This document shows, in pieces, positions 1-6,894 of a DNA stretch of 15,122 nucleotides. The translations under genes were made by a program, and so were the position numbers. Under the pieces are notes generated by a model. It saw nothing but the letters and a program-made list of their open reading frames with translations. It was not told the origin of the DNA and searched no databases. This DNA is from CADEDH01 sp047971245 (GTDB lineage: Bacteria > Actinomycetota > Acidimicrobiia > Acidimicrobiales > SZUA-35). Every line of letters begins with the position of its first letter. Within the stretch, counting starts at the first letter, position 1. Location: positions 1 to 15,122 of the forward strand of contig JBKDZN010000284.1 of NCBI GenBank assembly GCA_047971245.1, given 5' to 3'.

Positions 1-2318
1 CTGGTGTGGCCGGTCAGGGTACGGGTGGTGTCCCCGGTGACCGGGTCCCACACCCGCACCGACCCATCGACGGCTCCCACGGCGCTGAGATCCCTGAACG
101 GGTGATAGGCGACGCATCTCGGCACCGATGCCGGTACCGTCTGCTCGGGGTGGGCACCGGCCGGATCGAACCACACACCATCGGCCAGACCGGGCGGTCG
201 GGTCGGGATAACCACCGACAGCCCGTCGGTGCGAGCGGCGTCGGCGATGGTCCGGGCCAGCGATGCGGTCTCGGCGGGATCGGGCACGACGACGGCCCCG
301 GTCAGGTCGGCTCCGGTGACGTCGGCGCCGCCCAGCCACAACGGTGCCGTCGTGGTCGGGACCATCCGGGTGCCACGCATCGACGCCTGACCGAGCGATG
401 CCCCTCGCAGATCAGCACCGGCGAACTCGGCGCGGTCGAGCCGGGCCCCGGAGAAGTCGGCGCCCCGAAGGTCGCCCGTGAACCGCTCGCCGCTGAGGTC
501 CATACCGGCGAACGAGCGGCCCGGTTCCGTGGGAGCGCGAGTGTCGTCATCTGAATCCGTCGGTAGCGGATCGTCCGGCGGCGGCAACCGGATGGCCACC
601 GGCCCGGCCATGCCCAGGGCGGCCCGACCGAACTCGGCGAACGGGGCGGCGTCGGCCGGGATTTCGTGGTCGCCGCCCGGGTCGGCGCACATCGCCTCCA
701 CCGCCCGGCGCCCCTGACCGAGACGGGCGGCCAACGCCGTGGTCACGGCCCGGTAGGCCACGAAGGCGTCGTCGACGGAATGCCGGCCGGCGTCGATCAG
801 GGCCTCCCGGCATCCGGGCTCGAAGGCCACAGTGTCACGCCCGTGGCCAGGGCTCGGGGCGAGGAGGCCGGAGACCAGCAGTTCGGCCAGATCCTGCAGG
901 GTGGCGTCGGGTACCGCGTGCTGTTGGATGGCCCGGATGACGGCCAGGCTGGTGGTCGGCGAGGTGGCGGCCAACACCCCCAATCGCCAGGCCCGGGGGG
1001 ACGCCAAGCGGTGGAACACCTGGACCGCGGCCTCCGGGCCCGGGTTCGTCGCCGGCCCGGAGGACGAACCGGTTCCCGATGCAGGGTCGAGCGCGATGCC
1101 GACCACACCGTCCGGGTCGCCGTTGGCGACCGCCCGGGCCCAACGAACAATCGGCCCGTCGGCCAGTTCCAGGACCGGCAGCGCGAACCGGCCGGCCAGG
1201 TCCACCTCGTCGCTCAACATCAGCGGTGTGGGGTTGACCGCGTAATGACGGTTCGCGACCGCGCCGGCCGGTGGATTGAGGCGGGTGGCGTCGCCGCCGA
1301 ACGCGGTGTGACGCCACAGTTTCACCGGCAGCGGGTTGACCAGGGCCACCGGTGCCTGCAACCCAAGGTCGCGCACCGCCTTCCGCGCCGGCTCGCGTCG
1401 CCACCGGTCGTCGACCGCGTCGGAACCGATTAGCACCAGGGTGCGTCCCGCCCGGCCCCGCCATCCCCGGCGGCTCGGAACCGGCAATCGGGCCCCGTCG
1501 TCCGACCACCACCGGTCGGTCAGGGTGATCCCGTCCCCGTCGAGGTGCAGGTAGTGGCGCGTGACCTCGGCGAAGGCACCGGAGTAGCGGGCGGCGTCGG
1601 CCAGTTCGGTGAACGTCTCGTCCCAGATCGCCATCGACGGAGAGGCGTCGACGAGGATCTCGAGGGAAAGCCAACGGTCACGCCGGGGCCGCACCCGGGC
1701 CACCAGGCGCCGGGCCGCCGCCGACGCCCGGACCGTTTCCTCCACATCGAGCACCGTTCCCCGCTCGGCGGGAACCCGGCGGCGGAACGGGCGGAACGCC
1801 CGGGCCACCGCCAACGGCTCGGGCAGGGCGGCCGGGGTGGGCAACCGGACCACGCTTGCCGCCATCGTGTCCACTCCCGGGCGGGCTCCGGGGGCCGCGA
1901 CCGGCTCGGCCGCGGCCGCACCGCGGGCTTCGTCTCCAGCGTCCCCCGGCCCGGCCGGCCCAGCGGCGGGCGGCGAGGCCCTAGCCGGCTCCGGGACGCG
2001 GGGTTCGGCGGCAGGCGGCTCGGCCAGGGCGCGGTCGATCACCGGGACGGTCGGCGCCGGGTCCGGATCGACCGCGCCGTCCAACCCGCCCGGCCGTCGA
2101 GCGCCCTGGATTCCGGGAGCCGATGGTGGAAACGGTCGGGGCTGCTCCATTTCCGCCGGCCCGGGGGGCGCCTCCTCGGCTTCGTCGACGAGATCCGGTA
2201 GGTCCAGACAGGACAGCAGCCAGATCGCGTCGGCCACCGTGACGGGATCCACGGCCCGGTCGGCGGCCTGGACCGCCCGGGCCAGACGGTCGACCGTGTC
2301 AGGTCTGATCGAGGGCAC
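1..2318 (-). CDS. SAV_2336-like/vWA - pentapeptide repeat - WD40 protein, C-terminus cut by window edge
   Basis: This frame is open from a GTG at 2318 to base 1 with no stop, giving 772 residues, and continues outside the window. An in-frame TGA at 2336-2334 limits the start. The GTG overlaps the MoxR stop by 20 bases. Residues 7-40 resemble the N-terminus of actinobacterial SAV_2336-type proteins. Residues about 50-165 are a Pro/Ala-rich linker. Residues about 215-400 contain a vWA-like region with the MIDAS motif DASPS (224-228) and a later acidic strand end, LIGSD (D300). Residues about 603-675 are pentapeptide repeats (AGADL, RGASL, GQASM, TGADL). The last 40 or so residues look like a first WD40 blade (SVRVWD at 753-758, then TLTGH). 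Known for the families: vWA proteins partner MoxR AAA+ ATPases, and WD40 propellers often sense ligands. Inferred role: metal-dependent adaptor or sensor of a conflict system. The frame and domain order are clear; the function is not. Confidence 0.85.
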   Translation of the reverse strand, partial: MPSIRPDTVDRLARAVQAADRAVDPVTVADAIWLLSCLDLPDLVDEAEEAPPGPAEMEQPRPFPPSAPGIQGARRPGGLDGAVDPDPAPTVPVIDRALAEPPAAEPRVPEPARASPPAAGPAGPGDAGDEARGAAAAEPVAAPGARPGVDTMAASVVRLPTPAALPEPLAVARAFRPFRRRVPAERGTVLDVEETVRASAAARRLVARVRPRRDRWLSLEILVDASPSMAIWDETFTELADAARYSGAFAEVTRHYLHLDGDGITLTDRWWSDDGARLPVPSRRGWRGRAGRTLVLIGSDAVDDRWRREPARKAVRDLGLQAPVALVNPLPVKLWRHTAFGGDATRLNPPAGAVANRHYAVNPTPLMLSDEVDLAGRFALPVLELADGPIVRWARAVANGDPDGVVGIALDPASGTGSSSGPATNPGPEAAVQVFHRLASPRAWRLGVLAATSPTTSLAVIRAIQQHAVPDATLQDLAELLVSGLLAPSPGHGRDTVAFEPGCREALIDAGRHSVDDAFVAYRAVTTALAARLGQGRRAVEAMCADPGGDHEIPADAAPFAEFGRAALGMAGPVAIRLPPPDDPLPTDSDDDTRAPTEPGRSFAGMDLSGERFTGDLRGADFSGARLDRAEFAGADLRGASLGQASMRGTRMVPTTTAPLWLGGADVTGADLTGAVVVPDPAETASLARTIADAARTDGLSVVIPTRPPGLADGVWFDPAGAHPEQTVPASVPRCVAYHPFRDLSAVGAVDGSVRVWDPVTGDTTRTLTGHT

Positions 2319-3246
2319 GCTGCACCAACCTGATCAGCTGCTCCCGTTCCGCCTCCGGCGGGGCTCCGTCGCCGGTGACCAGAAACACCGTGCTGAGAAG
2401 CTGGTCGACCGCGTGCCGCGGCCGGGACGCTCCCTGCGCCCGGAGGCGTTCGGCGAACGCCTCGATCAGTTCCGCGGTCTCCTCAGCGACTTCGCTGCCG
2501 AGATGAGCGGCAACGATGCCGGCGAGCTGGTCACGATCGGGTACCCCGAGACGGAACCGGACGCAGCGACGCAGGAAGGGGCCGGGGAACTCCCGTTCAC
2601 CGTTGCTGGTCATCACCACGACCGGGAACGCGGCACAGCGGATCCGACCCCGGCGGATCTCGAAGGTCTCGGCCGGATCCGACTCCACGCCGCGAACTTC
2701 CACCCGTTCCTCGTCGATCCGGGCCAGCTCGTCGATGTCGTACTCGCCCCGCTCCAGGACATTCAGCAGATCCCCGGGGAGGTCGAGCTCGCCCTTGTCC
2801 AACTCGTCGACCAGCAGCACCCGGGGCCGCTCGGGGGTGCTCGCCACCAGAGCGGTGCCCAACGGTCCGAGCCGGAAGTACCGGGCCGGCTCGTCGTCGG
2901 CGCCGTCCCGCTGGGTGTGCTGGAGCCGCCCGAGTGCGTCGTAGCGGTAGACGGCCTGGTCGAGGGTGCTGGTCGACGTGACGTGCCAGCGGAGCACCGG
3001 CCCGAGCCGGAGTTCGTGGGCGATCGCGTCGGCCACACTCGACTTGCCCGATCCGGGACTCCCGGTCAGCAGCAGGGGCCGCCGCAGGTGCAGCGCCGCG
3101 TTGACCGCCTGCACCAGCTCGGGTGTGGCCTGGAACGTCGGCTCGCCGCCGTCCGCGTCGACCACCGGGAATCGCCGCCACGGCGGCGGGTCGGGCCAGT
3201 CGACGTCGTGCGGCTCCCCGTCGCCCCTGAACAGCTCCCACGTCAC
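2299..3246 (-). CDS. MoxR-type AAA+ ATPase
   Basis: The 315-residue product begins at a GTG whose last two bases overlap the TGA of the caspase gene (GTGA). A good ribosome site (AGGGAG, about 8 bases upstream) supports this start over a TTG or other start further upstream. Walker A is GSPGSGKS at residues 62-69, and Walker B ends in DE at 147-148 (LLVDELDK). A sensor-1-like TSN and an FLRR arginine pair follow in the sequence after FPVVVM. Length and motif order fit MoxR-family ATPases, which remodel proteins or load cofactors together with vWA partners. Here the vWA partner is encoded immediately downstream with a 20-base overlap. Inferred role: ATP-driven switch coupling the vWA/WD40 protein to the caspase-like protein. 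The family call is strong; the specific target is unknown. Confidence 0.93.
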   Translation of the reverse strand: MTWELFRGDGEPHDVDWPDPPPWRRFPVVDADGGEPTFQATPELVQAVNAALHLRRPLLLTGSPGSGKSSVADAIAHELRLGPVLRWHVTSTSTLDQAVYRYDALGRLQHTQRDGADDEPARYFRLGPLGTALVASTPERPRVLLVDELDKGELDLPGDLLNVLERGEYDIDELARIDEERVEVRGVESDPAETFEIRRGRIRCAAFPVVVMTSNGEREFPGPFLRRCVRFRLGVPDRDQLAGIVAAHLGSEVAEETAELIEAFAERLRAQGASRPRHAVDQLLSTVFLVTGDGAPPEAEREQLIRLVQRALDQT

Positions 3247-5237
3247 AGCATTCTCCCTTCCGGAACCGCCGGCCGTTCTGACGAGCCGAACGAGGCGCGG
3301 TGGTGGTCGAGGTCGTCCCACAACCGGGACCAGGCGTCATCGTCCCAAACCAACCCGGTCGCTTCGAGCCCCGTCGGGGTGCCATCCCGGGCTGCGCTGA
3401 CAACGCGGCCGGCGAACGAATCACCCCAGGCGGCGGCCACGGCCTCTTCATGGTCCGGCGTGTGTAGGTCGCTCCGGTGCCACACGAGCTGGGAGTGGTC
3501 CAGCAGCAGCACTCCCCAGATGCGGAGGTCGGCCGGTTTGGCCTTGATCCCGATCGGCCCCTCCGTATTGCGGAGGGCCTCGTATTGGGCGGCGGGGTCA
3601 TCGGCCGGATCGATCCAGGTCGGCGCGGTGCGGGGGGTGTCCAACGACGGCCGACGATAACCGTTCCGGTAGCAACGGTCGCCCGACCGGACGGTCACCG
3701 TTGCCATGATTGCCAGGGCTTCGCTGATTCCGAATTCACGGTTCCTCACCACCTCGACCCTCAGCGGGTCGACGGTGGCGAGTTGAGCGCAGGCCAGAAC
3801 CACATCGACATGGTCCAGCGTCCCGACCGATCTCGCGGCCATCTCGCAAACCTCGGCCACCGCAGCCGTCGCGTCGGTCTCGCCGTCGAGTTGCACCTCG
3901 ATCTTCTCCCCGATCTGGATGTCCCCATCGGTGTCGACCCGCAACCAGCCGACCGCCCGGACGGCCGGGGCATCCGGCTCCCGGCCGCCGCAGTCCTCCG
4001 CGAGGTCGATCACCAGCCGAGCCGGCACCTCGGTCCGCTTGGCGGTGGCGATGGCCTCGCTGACCTGCTCGTGGTCGACGCCCCACTTCTTCGCCCATTC
4101 GAAGAGTCGCTCGTCCTCCGGTTCGTGGTCGGCCAGATGCAGGATGCGGGCCACATAGCGCACCATGTCCCGGTGGTCCTCGCCGGACGGACGTCGGCGA
4201 GCCACGCCCACGAAGGAGCCGAACAGGGTGGTCGGCCGCTCCGGGTCAGCGGGAAACTCGGCCCGCCAGGCCCGGTCGTGGTGACGCGTGAGCTGGGCTT
4301 GGCCCCCCACCCAGCCGATCACGAGGATTTGAGCGCTCAGGGCAATCGCCTCCTGCTCCAGGCGGCCGGCCAGGAACGGCGACTTCTCAGCCCACTGCGC
4401 CGCCGCGTCACGGAGCCCATCCACGTCCCAGGTCGCTACCGGCCGGTCCGCCAACTCGTCGGCGAAGTCCCGCTCCAGTGCCTTACGAGCGTCAGCCGGC
4501 AGCTCCTCACCGGCCGCGTGCCGGACGAGGGGGAAGAAGGCGCCGAGGTTGCCGTAGACGGTGTGCCCCTGGGCCTGCTGACCGTTGAGGCGCTCGTTGA
4601 CCTCGCCGACCAGTTGGCTCGGGCTCAGTTTTATTGTTCCCGGCGGCCAGTTGCGGCCCCGGGGAGGTTCCCTGAGGGTCGCGAGCACCGCGCTCATGAA
4701 CCTTCCGTCCTCAGCGTTCTCGTTGCGAGCGGAGGTGACGATCTCGCAGTGACGCTCGGCCTTCTTCGAGGGGCTCTCCGTCTCCAACTTGTCCCAGATG
4801 TCGCCAATGAGCTTCTTGCTGCTGTTACCCGACCGGCAGACGTCGATGATGATCACGATCGAACGCGCTTGGCAGGTCCTCACCCAGGGTTCCAGTTCGA
4901 TGACCTTCAACGTGTTGGTGGTGCTGATCCCACCGTTGTCGGGATGCGGTGTTTCTTGGACGGCCAGGTATTCGCCGGTGCCGTGACCGGCCCAGACCAA
5001 GATCAGATCGTCGTCGGACTTGGGTTGGTCGAACGCACGGCTCAGGCCATCTCGTACCTCGGCTGCCGTGGAGCTGGGCACCTCGACGATCTCGGCGCGC
5101 GGAAACGACCCCAGCGCGTACTCCTTGAAGGCTTCGAGATCGCGTGCCACCGCTTCGAGCCGGCCCCATTTCTCGTCGTTGCAGACGCCGGTGCCGCCCA
5201 GCACCACGTAGGTCTTACCCGACCCTGGTTCCCCCAT
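3243..5237 (-). CDS. Caspase-fold protease with VMAP-C-like C-terminal region
   Basis: The product is 664 residues. The ATG at 5237 is preferred over an in-frame TTG at 5243 because GAGG lies 7 bases upstream of the ATG. Residues about 9-235 form a caspase/metacaspase-like domain. His85 lies in WAGHG and Cys134 in IIIDVCRSG, the expected catalytic dyad after two hydrophobic strands. Residues about 240-420 are a mostly helical middle region I do not recognise. From about 425 (ARLVIDLAED) to the end, the alternating strands, a segment ending VTVRS and the tryptophan-rich C-terminus resemble the C-terminal domain of vWA-MoxR-associated proteins (VMAP-C), by eye only. There is no signal peptide or membrane segment, so it probably acts in the cytoplasm. 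Inferred role: protease effector held inactive until the MoxR/vWA partners signal. The caspase call is strong; the VMAP-C call is moderate. Confidence 0.9.
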   Translation of the reverse strand: MGEPGSGKTYVVLGGTGVCNDEKWGRLEAVARDLEAFKEYALGSFPRAEIVEVPSSTAAEVRDGLSRAFDQPKSDDDLILVWAGHGTGEYLAVQETPHPDNGGISTTNTLKVIELEPWVRTCQARSIVIIIDVCRSGNSSKKLIGDIWDKLETESPSKKAERHCEIVTSARNENAEDGRFMSAVLATLREPPRGRNWPPGTIKLSPSQLVGEVNERLNGQQAQGHTVYGNLGAFFPLVRHAAGEELPADARKALERDFADELADRPVATWDVDGLRDAAAQWAEKSPFLAGRLEQEAIALSAQILVIGWVGGQAQLTRHHDRAWRAEFPADPERPTTLFGSFVGVARRRPSGEDHRDMVRYVARILHLADHEPEDERLFEWAKKWGVDHEQVSEAIATAKRTEVPARLVIDLAEDCGGREPDAPAVRAVGWLRVDTDGDIQIGEKIEVQLDGETDATAAVAEVCEMAARSVGTLDHVDVVLACAQLATVDPLRVEVVRNREFGISEALAIMATVTVRSGDRCYRNGYRRPSLDTPRTAPTWIDPADDPAAQYEALRNTEGPIGIKAKPADLRIWGVLLLDHSQLVWHRSDLHTPDHEEAVAAAWGDSFAGRVVSAARDGTPTGLEATGLVWDDDAWSRLWDDLDHHRASFGSSERPAVPEGRML

Positions 5238-5239
5238 CC

Positions 5240-6664
5240 TCAATCCTCGGTGTAGACGGTGACGACGGTCGACAATTCCTCGACGGGCTTCGCGCGCCGG
5301 TCGAACGGGCGGACAGACACCGTGTAGACGTCGGGGGGCAGATCACACAGGGTGGCCTCGTAGCCACCGTCACCGTCGCGTCGATACACCGTCGCCCGAT
5401 AGGGGTCGACGCCATCGATGCCGACGGCCTCCACCACCAGCCCGAGGCCTGTCGGCCCGTCAATGTTCACGGTGAGCGGTGCGCCCGCCGGCGCCACGTC
5501 GGGGACCCGCAGACCGAGGCGGACCTCGCCGTCGCGAAGGCGGGGACGGTCCCACAACAACCAGCCGAGTTCACGCCACGCCTGCTCCGAAACCTGCATC
5601 GAGGCGTGCTGCTGCCCGTTGGGCCTGGCCGTCGATCTGACCCGGTTCGCGTCCCATTCGGGCGGTGCGGCCGAATCGGACGGTACGGTCCCGTCGCCGA
5701 GCCAATCGCGCCCCCGCTCGGTGGCGTCGATGGTCGTGAACATCCGGAGCCGCCCCTTGGCGTCCAGCACCGCGGTGGTGGGGGTGGCTTGGGCGTTGCC
5801 GACCAGGGGAATCAGCTCGTCGGTCCGGGCCGGATCCCGGGTCGCCACGGCATCGGCCAACGCATCATGGAAGGCCAACCCGTCGTCGACCCAGGCCCGC
5901 TTCACCACGCCGGCCTCCCCTAGCGACTGGAGCTCGCTCGCCGGGGGGCATCGGACGCAGCGGTAGGTGGGCAGCAGCTCGCGGACCGACGGGAAGGACT
6001 CGACAACGGCGTCGAACCGCGGGCCGATGTGGGCCGGGAGCCTGACCCCGTTGGCCAGGGCGTCAAGCGCGGCCGCCGCCCCCCGAAACGGGGTGCCGAG
6101 CGTGATCAGCCGGCTGACGTGACGGTGGGCCGCACCAACCTCAATCGCCCAACGGGCCACGAGCCCGCCCATGGAGTGGGCAATCACGACGGCCCGGGCG
6201 CCTCGGCCGGACAGCTTCCGCCAGTCCTCCAGCTCCCGCTCCAGGTAGTGGGCGAAACGCTCACCGTTGAGGCGGTTCGAGAGTCGCCAATCGTAGGCGA
6301 AGGCCACCACCTGACCCGGCCGCAGTTCATTCTCCAGTCGTGCAACCAGCCCGTCGTATCCGGCCACGGCCAGGAAACCGGGCACGACGGCCAGATCGGT
6401 GATGACCCCGGTGGCCTCGACACCATCGTCGGGCACCTCTTTGCCATCGGGCAGCTCGACGGCCAGGCCTTTGATCGCCCGGCCGAAGGTGGCCAGGTTC
6501 TTCGCCAAGCGCAAGGCGCCGGTACCCCAGATCTCGGTCAGCTTCCCTTCGGCGTCCCGCCGGGCCAGGCGGCTACCGAGAATGCCGGGCACCACGACAA
6601 ACAGATCGTCGGGCCGATTGCCAGGGAACGCAACCTGGCCCGACCGCAGCGCCATAGTGCCCAT
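5240..6664 (-). CDS. LCAT/PGAP1-like alpha/beta-hydrolase (putative intracellular lipase or acyltransferase)
   Basis: The 474-residue product starts at ATG 6664, 8 bases after AGG in AGGTGGGGGGG. A GTG at 6673 and an ATG at 6655 are alternatives. VVVPGILGSRL (residues 23-33) matches the oxyanion-hole region of LCAT-type enzymes. AYDWRLS (123-129) is another family mark. The nucleophile is Ser164 in AHSMGG, the likely acid is Asp324 in GDGTVP and the likely base is His353 in QQHAS. Residues about 380-474 form a beta-rich domain, possibly immunoglobulin-like. No signal peptide is visible. The family hydrolyses or transfers acyl chains of lipids. The stop codon lies 2 bases before the caspase ATG, and that gene's ribosome site is inside this gene's 3' end, so translation is probably coupled. 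Inferred role: second effector, perhaps attacking membrane lipid. The exact substrate cannot be read from the sequence. Confidence 0.88.
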   Translation of the reverse strand: MGTMALRSGQVAFPGNRPDDLFVVVPGILGSRLARRDAEGKLTEIWGTGALRLAKNLATFGRAIKGLAVELPDGKEVPDDGVEATGVITDLAVVPGFLAVAGYDGLVARLENELRPGQVVAFAYDWRLSNRLNGERFAHYLERELEDWRKLSGRGARAVVIAHSMGGLVARWAIEVGAAHRHVSRLITLGTPFRGAAAALDALANGVRLPAHIGPRFDAVVESFPSVRELLPTYRCVRCPPASELQSLGEAGVVKRAWVDDGLAFHDALADAVATRDPARTDELIPLVGNAQATPTTAVLDAKGRLRMFTTIDATERGRDWLGDGTVPSDSAAPPEWDANRVRSTARPNGQQHASMQVSEQAWRELGWLLWDRPRLRDGEVRLGLRVPDVAPAGAPLTVNIDGPTGLGLVVEAVGIDGVDPYRATVYRRDGDGGYEATLCDLPPDVYTVSVRPFDRRAKPVEELSTVVTVYTED

Positions 6665-6695
6665 CCCCCCCACCTGTGTACATCGATACGACGTC

Positions 6696-6701
6696 AGCCT
6701 A
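6696..6701 (-). promoter_or_regulatory. Candidate -10 element for the lipase-caspase-MoxR-vWA operon
   Basis: The minus strand reads TAGGCT, which fits the TANNNT pattern common in actinobacterial -10 boxes. A start about 7 bases downstream would give a leader of roughly 25 bases carrying the AGGTGG ribosome site. No convincing -35 box is visible. Inference only. Confidence 0.35.
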
Positions 6702-6704
6702 GCC

Positions 6705-6720
6705 GGGCGAGGCCTCGCCC
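6705..6720. promoter_or_regulatory. Perfect 16-base palindrome, possible operator
   Basis: GGGCGAGG is followed directly by its reverse complement CCTCGCCC. The site sits just upstream of the candidate -10 element of the minus-strand operon, where a bound repressor would block polymerase. GC-rich palindromes of this length are expected about once by chance in a window of this size, so the position is the main argument. Confidence 0.35.
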
Positions 6721-6882
6721 ATCACGCTTGGTTCTGGCTCCGGTTTCATGGACCCTCAGTGGTTTCGACCCCGGCCGGCCTCCGGGGTGAGCGACGCCTT
6801 CTCCTCTCTTCTCTTGCCGGAAATATTCGGATTTTCTTGGCTGGTGGGCGTCTGGAGGCGGTTCACTGTCACACACCTTGTT

Positions 6883-6888
6883 CATGAT
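6883..6888 (+). promoter_or_regulatory. Candidate -10 element for the HNH gene, possibly leaderless
   Basis: CATGAT lies six bases before the ATG at 6895. If used as a -10 box it would place the transcription start at or very near the A of the start codon, giving a leaderless message, which is common in actinobacteria. The first position departs from TANNNT, and no clear -35 is present. Confidence 0.25.
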
Positions 6889-6894
6889 GGGGGC

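Noticed and set aside
1609..3660. Long plus-strand open frame of 683 codons opposite the vWA and MoxR genes
   Set aside because: Its translation is Arg/Pro/Ser-rich without domains, while the opposite strand encodes clear MIDAS and Walker motifs. It is a by-product of high GC content.
5208..5237. Walker A-like GEPGSGKT at the extreme N-terminus of the caspase protein
   Set aside because: It matches the pattern exactly but begins at residue 2, with no preceding strand and no Walker B. It leads directly into the first caspase strand, so it is probably coincidental, although the start codon could be rechecked.
3477..5255. Long plus-strand open frame of 592 codons opposite the caspase gene
   Set aside because: No recognisable domain; the minus strand has the His/Cys dyad and coupled start sites.
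6748..6894. N-terminal extension of the HNH gene from ATG 6748
   Set aside because: The added 49 residues lack family features and cover an AT-richer, promoter-like stretch; ATG 6895 gives the usual DUF222 start.
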